A stretch of DNA of 64,000 nt from Brachionus rotundiformis (lineage: Eukaryota > Rotifera > Eurotatoria > Ploima > Brachionidae). This document shows, piece after piece, positions 25,402-36,551 of this stretch; position 1 is the stretch's first letter, and each line of letters opens with the position of its first letter. A program made the position numbers and the translations under genes. Below the pieces are notes generated by a model. The model did not search any database, was not told where the DNA came from, and worked only from the letters and a program-made list of their open reading frames with translations. The stretch covers positions 1,727,318-1,791,317 of the forward strand of contig JAESIW010000137.1 in assembly GCA_016802295.1 (NCBI GenBank), in the 5' to 3' direction.

Positions 25402-25857
25402 ATGAATGATAATTTGCCGGAAGCTCAAACTGATAATAAAAAACAAAAAGCTGACAGAATAAAAGCCGGAATATTTTTTGCTCTAATAAGCTCATTGGGA
25501 ATTCTATCCGGATTTGGATATAGCTTGGGTTCAGTCAAAAAACGCGAGATAAAAAATCTAAACAGCAAAAAACTTAGGGATTTGTATTATTTGCAAGAAA
25601 GTGGTGCCGAATTGGCACGGCGAGCTTTGCTAAGAGCAACTGTTTACTCAGTGAGTGGATTTTCTTTGTTCTGTTTTTCAGTTTGGAAACTAAGCGGAGC
25701 AAGTACTTTTGAAGAGTTTCAGTACAAAATAGGTTCCCTGTTGCCACAAATAAAGAGAAACAACGAGCAACAAGGCCGGAAAGATTTTAAAAATTTGACC
25801 GAACTTTTCCAATATTTGATTGACGAAGACAACAAATCTAAAGAAACTAAGAAATGA
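25402..25857 (+). CDS. TMEM242: TMEM242, mitochondrial inner-membrane assembly factor
   Basis: Small mitochondrial membrane protein; the human protein helps assemble the ATP synthase c-ring and complex I. A single exon encodes 151 residues (human 141). Two membrane helices are visible: AGIFFALISSLGILSGFGYSL and, after ESGAELARRALLRAT, a second helix VYSVSGFSLFCFSVWKLSG. The pattern ESGxxLAxRAL...YxxxGxxxxxFxVWKxxG followed by F..K..SLLPQIKRN matches the family throughout. Its stop TGA overlaps an ATG in another frame (ATGA at 25854-25857) that opens the next gene on the same strand. Confidence 0.9.
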   Translation: MNDNLPEAQTDNKKQKADRIKAGIFFALISSLGILSGFGYSLGSVKKREIKNLNSKKLRDLYYLQESGAELARRALLRATVYSVSGFSLFCFSVWKLSGASTFEEFQYKIGSLLPQIKRNNEQQGRKDFKNLTELFQYLIDEDNKSKETKK

Positions 25858-27754
25858 ATCAAATTTTTAGATACGCCTTCCAGTCCAGGCTATTGACCAT
25901 GATAAACGAATTAAGTTTGAGAGGAAAATGGACTGAGCTGAAAATAGGCCTCAAATATTACAATAAAGTGTTGACCAAGTACTATATAAATTCCTATTGG
26001 AAAGTAATTATTTAGGATGTTGACTAATTTAATTGTTAAATAAAAGAATTGAAAAATTTTAAGTTTTTATTTCAACTAGCTTCAAGAGACTTTCCAAAAT
26101 ACATTGAATGTATTCCTCAGTTTATTGAGTAATTTAATGCATTCAAAAATTGACAAAATTTAATTTTGAAAATTAAATTTAAGTTGTCTTCACTCAATGA
26201 ATTTGAATAACAAAAAGGAAGCCATTTACTCAGTTGTTTTCCTCTTATTCAGCAAAAATTATTTCAATCAAGGATTTGAACTGCTAAAAATGTACCATTT
26301 GACATCTGACTCGAGTTTAATTAATAAAGAAAAGGATGTAAACATGCTCACTAATATACTAAATTCTGATTTGGATTTCATAAAATGGAAATATGAAGTA
26401 TCCAAAGAATCATATGAAGCAGAGAATCAAATTGCCCAACAAATGGCTGAAAAATGTGTTTTCCAAATTCAATTGATTTTGGATACATTTTGTCTGGCTG
26501 ATAATCAAATAAACCAGTTAATTGATATTTACACCTATTATAAAAAAATAAATGAACTTCATGAAATACTGCTTACATATGCAGCCAAAAATTCCGATTA
26601 CTTAAATGCTCAAAAGTATCTATTTGAATTTGAGCTAAATTTTATGAATATTGTTTCAACAGAATTATTTCAAGTAAATTTAATAAAATTTTAAAAAAGT
26701 TTATTCCATGAAAAACTTATCAATTTTTCATTTTGAAGAAAATAACACGATTAAATTCATCAGATAGCTTAATTCTGAAATATCATAAATATTTTCAAAA
26801 TACAATTATGTCTATTGATTGTATGTTTGAAATTTTGGACTATTACCAATGGAAGTATGACAAAGAATGTTGGTCTTGTCTGAGCAAACTAATTAAACAA
26901 GCAGATAGGATGTAAGGTTCATTAGAAATTATACAACTAGTGTTCTAATTTTTCTAAAATTATTATAGTGATGCTATCAGAGACTGTATATTGGAGAATT
27001 GGAATCTAAGAAAACATTACTGGATTCCATATCACTTTAAAATATTTTCAATTATGTATAAAAAAATAAACAAATATCGATTTAGCATAGCAATCATGCT
27101 AATGGGACCAAGTAAATAAACTTATAAAATAGAAAAATAGTTACTTATACTTTACTTGTGGAAATAGGTCATCATATCAAGTTTTTTAAGAAATTTTCAC
27201 TAAAATTCTTGTCTTATCTGATTGGAGGATTGAAATTAAAACATTTTTCAGATATGAAATTATTTATTCAAAAAAAGTTCATGGCAAAATTACAAAAATA
27301 AATAAAAATGTAAAATTACACAGATAAAAAGATCATTATACACACGACGAATTATATTGATCAATTCGGCATCTCTTATTGATAATTTGCCGAACCTAGC
27401 CTTTTCGTTTGTTTGTAGACCTGAACAAATCTATTGTCGTCATGTCATTTAACTTTTCTAAACCTTCTAGATTAAAATGGTCCACGAAATCGACTTTCTT
27501 GTAAAAAAAAATAAAACTAATTATAATAATTGTTTGTTTGTCCAGTAATATTTTTTTTTTGTTTCAATTGGCTTATATCATTTTTGTATAATGCTAATGG
27601 GACCAAGTAAATAAACTTATAAAATAGAAAAATAGTTACTTATACTTTACTTGTGGAAATAGGTCATACATTTGTTAAAACAGCATCGGAAAAGTGCAAT
27701 TTAAATTTGGTCAACTTTAATCAAGAAATGGAAGTTTATAACTGGTTAAGTTAA
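25854..27754 (+). CDS. Unrecognised helical protein downstream of TMEM242
   Basis: No family recognised. Proposed exons are 25854-26003, 26080-26109, 26218-26673, 26739-26911, 26969-27111 and a terminal exon 27663-27754, giving 347 residues. The sequence is mostly amphipathic helix rich in L, I, K, Y and E, with no signal peptide. Motifs seen are EAIYSVVFLLFSKNY, KCVFQIQLILDTF, CMFEILDYYQWKYD and NLRKHYWIPYHFKIF. The general look is of a helical-repeat scaffold protein. The exact start is unsure: ATG 25854 overlaps the TMEM242 stop, and an in-frame ATG at 25899 lies just after a splice-acceptor-like ttttag ending at 25870. The small second exon is the least certain. A second possible last exon, 27168-27301 (45 residues, Lys-rich), uses a duplicated copy of the same junction. 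Confidence 0.55.
27096..27172 (+). repeat. 77-bp exact direct repeat, copy 1 (exon end + whole intron + acceptor)
   Basis: Identical over 77 bp to 27591-27667. It contains the last 16 nt of an exon, a complete 56-nt GT-AG intron (27112-27167) and the first 5 nt of the next exon. Confidence 0.95.
27591..27667 (+). repeat. 77-bp exact direct repeat, copy 2
   Basis: Second copy, 495 bp downstream of the first in the same orientation. It is followed by a different possible terminal exon (27663-27754). Confidence 0.95.
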
Positions 27755-27908
27755 TATCTCAATTTTTTTTTTCTCTTATATTTTTACTTTTCTGAGTTTG
27801 ATTAAAAAATATTGTTGCTTCTCAATAAATAAATTTATTAAAGAAGTTTTTTATTTTTGCAAATTAGAAAATTATATATTAATTGATAAAATCTTAAAAA
27901 AAAATTAA

Positions 27909-29150
27909 TTAATCAAAATTTGCCAAATATTCGTCATTTATTTCAACACTGCTTAAAGCGGCATCAAATATCTTGATTTCATCGAATTCAGCATCTGCAT
28001 TTGGATCGAACCAATTACTTTTTCCAATATAGCATTTGGTACGATTTATTATTGGCAATATATTCGATATACCATGATTTTTAAATATAAGTAAACTTCC
28101 ATTCAAATAAATATATGAGCATCCTCCTTTAACAACAAATCCCAAATGATTCCACTCATACAAAGACAAAAATTTGTTCGAATTTAGATAATAATTTTTG
28201 TTGCCAATATAAATATGAAAATAAAGTGGTGATGATAGTCCAGATATTGAAATAACAATATTGTTACTTGCAGCACCATTTCCAAAATCTAATAATCTCT
28301 GATGATTTTTATAAGAATGCAATTTAACCCATGCAAGAATTGTCAATTCTACGCCCAAAGCAGTAATTGGTGGAACAACCCAATAGCCATTTGCCATTCT
28401 ACATGATGAATTTGCATTACCAAATCTATCCGCTGTATACAAAACATTAACTGATGAATACACATCAGCTGCGTTAATTAACTCTTTCACATTGCTATCT
28501 TGAATATGCCAGTAGTAAAGATATCTTGGTCTTTGAATATTTTGATAAAAAAGGTTTAAAATTTAAATATCCAAAAGTCACTTATTTGAATTTTTTGTGT
28601 AAAGTTCCATAGATTTAGAGCTGTGTAGAGATTGTTGGTAAAGGCCATAAGTTGAGTACAAATTACATTCGTAGGAATTAAGTGAAACATATTCACAAGC
28701 TGATGTTTTACCACATTTGATCAAACAGCTAAGTCTTTGAAGAGATTTAATTGACTCGTTATTGATACCGCTCTCAATTTTTTTCAAAATTGATAAGGAA
28801 CATAATGTTACTTTAAAAAAATTAAACCCACTTTTAATTATTTTATATATGTTTATAAAGGTATTATTATTTAATATATAATTTGTGTTTTTTAATATAT
28901 GTTTATCTGATTTAAAATCTAATTAGTCCATTTGTCAAAATAATATGTTGATACTGATCATATCTATTCTTTTATAGGTATGTCTATTTAGAGTTATAAC
29001 AAAAAGATTGACCAGTCTATGTAAAAGATTTTAACTGTTTAATTCAACTTATGGGTTAAGGTTCTAAATTTTATTCAAAATAGATATTTATTTTAAAAGC
29101 TTACCAAGTGTCTTCATAAGTAAGATTGAAAAAAGTATATTAGAATTCAT
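27909..29150 (-). CDS. Secreted PAN-like/LamG-like domain protein
   Basis: Three exons (29150-29105, 28810-28582, 28530-27909) join to 897 nt, 298 residues. The N terminus is a signal peptide starting MNSNILFSILLMKTL. Residues about 40-85 hold a Cys-rich segment (SCLIKCGKTSACEYVS then YECNLYS) like the PAN/apple fold. The rest is a concanavalin A-like jelly-roll of the laminin G-like 3 type: LTILAWVKLHSYKNHQRLLDFG, WNHLGFVV, IYLNGSLL, YIGKSNWFDPNADAEFDEIKIFD, and a last helix ALSSVEINDEY. WN(H)LGFVV, the YLNG strand and FDEIKIF are diagnostic of the fold. Likely an extracellular adhesion or lectin-like protein; the ligand is unknown. The start is well separated from the second exon by an intron of about 300 nt. 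Confidence 0.75.
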
Positions 29151-31489
29151 TTTAATTCAAAAATTTAGAGATTTAAAATTTAAAAAAAGCCAAGTTTATA
29201 TTAAAGAAAAAATTGAAATTCAATGACGATTGCTCTGCATATTATTAATTAAATAAATTGTTAAATATTTATTAGTTAATTTTAGAAATTACATATTTTT
29301 TTTATTTAACATCTTGATTGGCTTGATTCTGAATCTCTTTATTCAATCCAAATGATTTGAAAAAATATTCTTCCAAAATAAATTTTTAATTTAGTGTGTG
29401 GTATTTACTTTTTATATTTTTTTGTGAAAATAAACAAGAATATAAGTATTTGATTAAAAATATCATTAAAGTTACAAAATTTACTTTAAATTCTAAATCG
29501 TAAACAAAATATAGACATGACAAAATATATATAGAAAAAAATATACCGAAAATTTTGACTAAAGGAAAAAAGAGATCTGTCTAAAACTTTAAATTAAAAA
29601 GATAATGTTATTCATCTCAAATTAAGCTTAAAAATGACCAAAATTTTTTAAACAAAATAATAGTCATTTACCGCCGAACAAACTTTTCTTTACACTCAAG
29701 AAAGGTAAAATTAACGTCAAGTTTTAAATATTTATTAATTTTAAAAAAATTGGTAATAAATAAAATTTTTCGCTTAAAAATATTTTAATTTTAAGCCTCT
29801 CTGAAAACTTAAAATTCAAGTATTTTTTTATCTTACGTTATTCTATGATTTTTAATATATATTTTACTATATCCATTAATAACTTTATTTACATTTCAAA
29901 ATTAAAATCAGAACTCACAAGTCAACTTTATTTTTTTTTTAAATTAAAAAAAAATTTCAACTCGTTCTAAAGACGATTATTTTTTATTAATTTAATTTAG
30001 ATTTTTTAAATTTCGAAAAAATTTATCGTTTAATTGCAAATTAATTACTTGACTCAAAAAAAAACTTTATTTAAAGTCACAACTTTAACTTAAAACTGTG
30101 GCTTATAAACAAGTCTGATTAAAATCTTAGCAAATTTTACAAAATATTATTAAAAATTATGTAGTTTTAAGTAAAATTGAGTAAAAATATTAGCAATATT
30201 GAATATTATTTATTTTCAAAATAAAATAATTTTAAAATTTTGGAACAATAGTCGATTTTTAAATTTTTCTTACCAAATTCCTCATTTTTTGGCCGTAATC
30301 ATTATGGAATTATTTTACTTAAAGTTACGTTTTTGATGTAAACTTATGTAATTATACGTAAAATACACGTTCTTACTATCTAATATTAAGGTAATGTAAC
30401 GTAAGATTGCTAAAAAAAATGTAAAATTACGTAATTTACCTGTTTCTGGGCCTATTATAAAAGCATTCTAGTTAAATTAGCATCCACTTCTTATGTATGA
30501 TTTAAAATTAGACTAGGTACTGGATCAACAATTTGAAACTGTTATCGGATTATTCGGAAGTTAAGCTGGATTTAATGCTGAGTCTATCTGAAATAGTCAT
30601 TTCAGAGACTCAAAAAAAATATACAATTGAGTTGTCCAATGGTATGACTCAGGTAATCAAGACAAAAACAGAGTTTTGATATTTACGATCAAGACAAATC
30701 TACAAGTTTATTGTCTTTGTTTGATCAAATCAAATTGAATATATGGCATAACCATGTTGAGTCTTGGTATCGTCAAATTCAATAGACACTAGAAAAAATG
30801 AACTGTTCCAAAAGTTGTAGAATTATTTGGAAAGAGCAAAATAAAGCAGATAAGCTTATAATAAAAAACGGTGAACAATTTAAATCAAAAATGTCACATA
30901 GCTAAACAAAAAAATAGAAAAAAAAATTTTAATTGTGAATTTCTTTTTTTATTATTTTAAATTGATAGCTTCCATAGCGGAGCTAATTTAGCCTTGCTTC
31001 ATATGTCTAAAGCCGCAGCTTAAATTATTATTAGTACTGTATTTAAATATATAATTAAAAAAATTATCACTAAGAAAGAGAGTCAGTAAAATGAAACAGC
31101 TATGTAAATATTTAAGTATTTAATTACTGACCAGTTGACCAACTACTTTAAATTATTCAGAATTTTTCTTTTCATCATCACCTTTATAATTAATAATTTT
31201 ATCATCTCTCATGATAGAAATATCAATTTACATATATTTTTAAAGGCTTTTAATTGAGACATTATTTAGAACACTTTTTAGATCTGTAAGGCTTACAATT
31301 AAGAATTTGAATTAATTTGAAATTTTAATCAAATGGTTTAATCTACTCTTTATTTTTTAAATAGTTTTTCTTTAAAAATGGAAATTTCTAAGAAAAAAAG
31401 AAAAGAAAATAAAGACAAAAATATAAACATAAAAAAAAATTGATATTTATAGTATTGATTAAAAAATCGATTTGTATCGTTCGGTTGAT
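29151..31489. other. AT-rich intergenic region with one coding-like fragment
   Basis: No supported complete gene. Around 30514-30679 a plus-strand open stretch (RYWINNLKLLSDYSEVKL onward, ending KTKTEF) has coding-like composition, and further broken pieces follow to about 30870. It could be a pseudogene or transposon relic. A cluster of related short motifs (TACGTA/GTAAAATTACG type) sits at about 30330-30440. Confidence 0.4.
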
Positions 31490-32689
31490 CTACTGACTGG
31501 CACATTGAACTCGTCTACCATGTGGCATGTCACCATCTTCATCCATGTATTCCTCCTGTCTTTTGCTTCTTTCATAAGCTGGATCTAAGTCGACCAATGT
31601 TAGCTCTTCAGAATCCGCAGGAATATCAACTTTGGCTTTTGCTGGTAGGATCTTTTCTAATTCAACAATTCTTTTAAGATCAATATCACCATTTTGCGGG
31701 AATTTAACATTGAAATTAATTATCAAGCGGCCCTTTTCGAAGGGGTTTTTATGCATTGGCATACCCTCATTCAACACGCATTTAACATCATTTGATTTTA
31801 TAATCTCTCCTGGCAGACTAGATATCACCAGTATTCTATCGTCTAGAGTTTTTATCGTTCGCTTGAAGCCAGTTAAGGCCTCATTTAGATTAATGTCCAT
31901 TTTCATAAACAAATCCATATTTTTACGTTTAAATAAAGGATGATCTTTTTCTTCCAAAATAATGATTATATCACCAGGCTCGAGACCAGGAGACTGATCA
32001 CCTTCTCCGTAAAAAGGAATCTTTTGACCATCTCCCATTCCTTTGTCTATGTGAACCTCCAATATTTTCCTCTCTTGGACAATTTTTTTTCCTTGGCAAG
32101 TTTTACACATGTCTTTTGGATTTATTTTTTCACCCTGGCCCTGACAATCTCTACAAGTAGTGTGTATTTGTTGGTACATGCCAGCACCAAGCTGATTGAG
32201 AATAACTTGACTTCCAGTACCTTTGCAAGTTGTGCACTTGCTTACGGCACCTTCTTTGCCTCCTCTACCATTACATTTGTCGCATATGACGTTCTTTTGA
32301 AGAGCCAATTTTCTAGTTGATCCTTTGTACAGTTCTTCGAGAGAGACAGCAAGTTGATGGATGACATCTTTGCCTTTATTTTCCTTTCGCCTTCGACCAC
32401 CACCGAAAAACATTTCGAAAATGTCCATTGGGGAGCTGAAATGACCATCGCCGCCACCTCCTTCTTTCAGAGCTTGTTCGCCACCCTCATCGTATATTCT
32501 TCTTTTTTTTTCGTCACTTAAAACCTCATAAGCTTGAGATATATTCTTGAATTTTTCAGCTGATTCTTTGTCAGGATTTTTGTCAGGATGATACTTCAGT
32601 GCCAATTTACGATAGGCTTTCTTGAGTTCGTCAGGTGTTGCAGCTGGCTTGACACCTAACAAGTCATAGTATCCTGTTTCTTTTACCAT
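31490..32689 (-). CDS. DNAJA1: Type I (class A) DnaJ/Hsp40 co-chaperone, DNAJA1/4-like
   Basis: Cytosolic HSP70 co-chaperone. A single intronless exon encodes 399 residues, as expected for DNAJA proteins. Domains are the J domain (about 5-70) with HPD at 34-36, a short Gly-rich linker (GGGGDGHF, FFGGGRRR), then a zinc-binding region with four CxxC motifs (CDKCNGRGG, CTTCKGTG, CRDCQGQG, CKTCQGKK; the last lacks the usual final G). The C-terminal substrate-binding domains follow (KILEVHIDKGMGDGQKI, GDIIIILEEKDHPLFKR, GRLIINFNVKFP). The protein ends CASQ, a CaaX box, so it is probably farnesylated and membrane-associated like DNAJA1/2. It is nearest DNAJA1/A4 by the start MVKETGYYDLLGV. A heat-shock element lies upstream at 32967-32981. 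Confidence 0.95.
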   Translation of the reverse strand: MVKETGYYDLLGVKPAATPDELKKAYRKLALKYHPDKNPDKESAEKFKNISQAYEVLSDEKKRRIYDEGGEQALKEGGGGDGHFSSPMDIFEMFFGGGRRRKENKGKDVIHQLAVSLEELYKGSTRKLALQKNVICDKCNGRGGKEGAVSKCTTCKGTGSQVILNQLGAGMYQQIHTTCRDCQGQGEKINPKDMCKTCQGKKIVQERKILEVHIDKGMGDGQKIPFYGEGDQSPGLEPGDIIIILEEKDHPLFKRKNMDLFMKMDINLNEALTGFKRTIKTLDDRILVISSLPGEIIKSNDVKCVLNEGMPMHKNPFEKGRLIINFNVKFPQNGDIDLKRIVELEKILPAKAKVDIPADSEELTLVDLDPAYERSKRQEEYMDEDGDMPHGRRVQCASQ

Positions 32690-32966
32690 TTTTTAAAACT
32701 TAAATTTTTTTTATCTAAATCTGTTCAAACTTTAATAAAATACTGAATCTATTTGTATAAATATACATTAAACACAACAATAAAATACAATATTAATTAT
32801 TTCTCATTCCTATGGAAATTTTGATGAATTATTCAATCAAAGTACCCAAATTGGATCTAAATAAGAAAATTTAACTTGTAGTTAAATGCATTCAAATTTC
32901 AGCCCTCTTCGAAAAGCATTATTAGAAATACTAAATATTAGGTTTTATATATTCATAGATTTTTAT

Positions 32967-32981
32967 AGAATTTTCTCGAAA
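32967..32981 (-). promoter_or_regulatory. Heat-shock element (three perfect pentamers)
   Basis: AGAAT-TTTCT-CGAAA fits nGAAn-nTTCn-nGAAn exactly, and a fourth near-pentamer (ATTTC) follows. It is 278 bp upstream of the start codon of the DnaJ gene, a classic HSF1 target. The pattern is seen directly; function is inferred from position. AT-rich sequence makes GAA/TTC triplets fairly common. Confidence 0.55.
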
Positions 32982-34285
32982 ATTTCTAATTTATTCATTG
33001 CAAAATTTGAGTGTGCGAGTCACATTTAAAATTTTAAAATTTCCCCTTGTTTCTATCGTATTCTCACTTTGTTTTCTTAACTAAATCACATTATTTCTAA
33101 AATTCTGGTAAAATATTCATAAATTAGATGATTCTAGATTAGGAATTTTCGATTTATAGGGCTAAAAGATTAGAGTTGTTGAAAAAAATAGCAAAAGTTT
33201 AAATCATAGGTCAATTAATTATTCTATTTGTTTAAAAAATTTTGAATTTAATTTGAAAAACATTTAAAGAATTCTTATTTTTTACATTTAAAAGCGTTTT
33301 TTAATTACCTTTACCTACTTTTTTTCTTACACTGAAATAAAAAAATTATTTAAAAGAATAAAATTTCTATTTAAATTTGTTTTCAAATATTTGGTTTTGA
33401 TTTTATAAATTTTTAAAAGACAAATAAAAAAATTAACATGAATATTATTTAAATATTTATTCCACGCTTCATTTTTGATATCAACAGTATCCTTAGAACA
33501 TTATTGTTAATTAGTTCCTTTCAACTCTAGATTAAGCAAGTATGCATGGTTTAATGAGATAGCAATTACATCGGCAAGTTTTATTCATTTTTTTATTTAA
33601 TTAAAATCTCTCGAATTTTCTCCTATTCCTAATTTAGAAAAAAATATTCTTCAAAATTTATGCTGAAAATCTTATCTTTTTATCTTAAAAATAATTCATA
33701 TAAAAATTGAAAATTGGTTAATGAAACATTGCTAAGTGTGGAAGGACAATTATTTTCTATGGATTCTCGCGTTTTTGAAAATCTCTATCTTTTATTTAAT
33801 TGTAAAATTATTATTTATTATGATTTGTTAAAAAGTATAAGTTTTTTAATGATAATTAATATATTGATACTTTTTTTAATTTGATATTTTTGTATAAGAT
33901 ATATTTATTCATGAGAGTGAAGTCATTGACTTGATCAATATTCTTAATTGATTAAATTTCGTGAATATGAATTTAAAAAAATAAAATTTTAATAAATATT
34001 TTATTAGTAAATGAAATGAATTTTTGCTTTTGATAACATTAATTTTTAAAAATTTAGCTAATTTAAGGGTAATTTATTAAAGCACAATTAAAAGTGCATT
34101 TTGAATGGAAATTAGAAATTCAAGTTCAATTTTGTTTAATTCCAGGATTTTTCATAGATAGACAAATAATTTTAACAAAAACAAGAACAAAAAAATTACT
34201 TTTAAATAAAAATTTACTTTGAAAGCCTAAATTTAATATAAAATGATTTAATTGATTTGCCTAAATTGATTTTAATTAACTAAAT
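32982..34285. other. AT-rich intergenic region
   Basis: Between the basigin 3' end and the DnaJ promoter. No gene or repeat supported. Confidence 0.45.
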
Positions 34286-35186
34286 TTAAGCTTTTGTTGT
34301 TCTTTTTTTCAAGTCAGCACTGTCTTTGCCCATTCTAAAATAAAATTTAAATTAGTGAGCTCTAATTATTTTTTAGATAAATCAAAACATACAAATTTTG
34401 AGCTTGTTCCATCTCTTCTTCATTTTGATTTGGTTTTTTGACACACTTTTTCTCATAAATTAAGATAATCATGCATAAAATAAAAACCTCGGCACAGATG
34501 GCCAAAAAAGGCCAAAGAGCAGCCAAAGCATCTTTTACTCTAACTTGAATAACTTGTGTATGACTTCCATGTTGGTTAGATAACTCGCATACAAATTCGC
34601 CTTTGTCGTCATCGGTAGCAGCGTTAATAACTAGAGTTGTGCTATTGTCATCGAATTTGATAGAATATTTTTCGCTTTCGGTAAGGACAGTGTCGTTTTT
34701 GAGCCATTTCCAAGACAAATCTTGACCATACAATGATTTGCAGTTTAGTTCAATATTGCCACCTTCGGTTACAGTTTGTGATGGTTTCTCTGGCACATAA
34801 ATAAAAGGTCCAACCAATTTTTTTACTTCAGCGACTTTTCTATCCCCTGATTTGCATATATACTCAACTTCTCTAATATCTTCACTTCTAAGATCGGTCA
34901 GACTAAGCTTATCATCTTCTAGCTTTACATTTTTGCTGTCCTCATCGATCTTAACTTCTGTACCGTTTTCGTAGACCTTGTAATATTCAGCATCCTCAAA
35001 ATTCGAACAATCGATGGTCACATTTTGCTTATATTTAAAAACAGCCTCGATGGTTTTTATTTGGTCATCATTACCGTCTTAAAAAAATATTTAATTAACT
35101 TAAAGATTAAAGAATGTAACAAAAATCTTACAGATTAAATTGATGATGCAAATAAAAAAAAACACTGACTTGATCAAAAAATTCAT
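34286..35186 (-). CDS. BSG: Basigin/neuroplastin-type immunoglobulin membrane protein
   Basis: Ig-superfamily chaperone of monocarboxylate transporters and cell-surface adhesion protein. Three exons (35186-35132, 35077-34393, 34334-34286) give 789 nt, 262 residues. A signal peptide (MNFLIKSVFFFICIINLI) is followed by two Ig domains. The first has Cys at TIDCS and ICKSGDRK. The second runs IELNCKSL..SWKWLKND..DDKGEFVCELSNQHG. The membrane helix AALWPFLAICAEVFILCMI is the basigin hallmark: AALWPFL start and a buried Glu in the middle, which in the family contacts the transporter. YEKKC and a short basic tail follow. Two Ig domains suits the ubiquitous basigin-2 form. The assignment rests chiefly on the membrane segment and is strong. 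Confidence 0.9.
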
Positions 35187-36551
35187 GTTATTCTTAACTA
35201 GATAATACTAATTTTAAATCTAAATTTTTTATTTAAAACCATGGTTACAAAAAATTAATAAAAAAAATTTGAACATTAATTGCCGAAAGTGTAAAAGAAA
35301 GATTTATAATTTTAATCTTTGAAAAATTGAATAGTTATTCTTAAAGATATTCAATCGAGTATTCTTAGATAAAGCACTTCTTATGTTTTACTAAGGAAAT
35401 TGAATATACATTGTTTAATTAGAATAATTTGTAGCTTTAAATTAAGAAATAGGCTTTCCACGCTACCAAAATTATGAGGGAAAAATAAGATTTTAAATTT
35501 TTTTCGTAGATAATAATGTGCACAATCAAGCTAGAAGATAAAAATATTATAATTATATTTTGTTATCTATTAATGGTACTATTCAGATGAGTTTGGTTTT
35601 AGTTTAGATGAAATGACCCACAAAAGCACCCAAATTAGAATGAAAAATATTACAATTTCTTGCAATCGATTAATAAAATTATAAAAGATGATAATAATTT
35701 ATGGGCTCGATCAATTGCCGGGGTCTATATTAATATAAATTGATATTTTTCTATTTCATTATAAGTCTTTTTTTTCCTTGCTTAGGAGTAAAAATGAATT
35801 TTATTTGAAATTATGATTTTCGCATTTTAAAACCAAAAGAGTCGGGCTTAGATTTTGGAATAAATTAAATTTTTAATTTATTTTTTTGACTAAAAAATGC
35901 TAAGTACAAACATATAATTTTAACTTAAAGTTTATATTTCAAATGCATGTACTAGTAATTGGTAGATATTTTATTTAACTTGATTTTATTACTTACAATT
36001 ATATTAAATCCATCAAGTTTAAATTTCAACACTTTATTTACAAAAATAAAAGCTTCATAATTTAAAGTTTTAAAAATGAACAAAAAAATTAACATGTTAT
36101 GAATGAAAATTTAAAATTTGATTAAACATTTGACGTCAAACTTCCAATTCGTTTGATATTTTTATCTTTACATGGAGTCTAGTTAATTGCATGAATCTAT
36201 TTAAATTATTTTAACCCAAAAAAAATTAATTTGATTAATAAAAAAAAGTTCATATGTTTTAGATAACTAATAAATTTAAATTTGATATTGATTTCGTTTG
36301 CAAATTATTATTTTCAAAAGATAAAAATAAACAAAAAATCTAAACTAAAATGACTAGTGTTTAATTTATTCAAAAAAAAAAAATTATAATTATTTTATTT
36401 AGTAAAACTAATTCGATTTTTAGATTTAAAAAAAATAATTAATAATAATCAAATATATAATTAAAAATTTTGATTAATGAACATTGGCTAAAATTCGTAA
36501 ATCTCTAAAAAAATTCTTAATTTTAAAATTTTGTAAAAAAGTCTAAAAATT
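35187..36551. other. AT-rich intergenic region
   Basis: No gene seen. It contains the basigin promoter and the 3' UTR of the Thr-rich chitin-binding gene. Confidence 0.45.
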
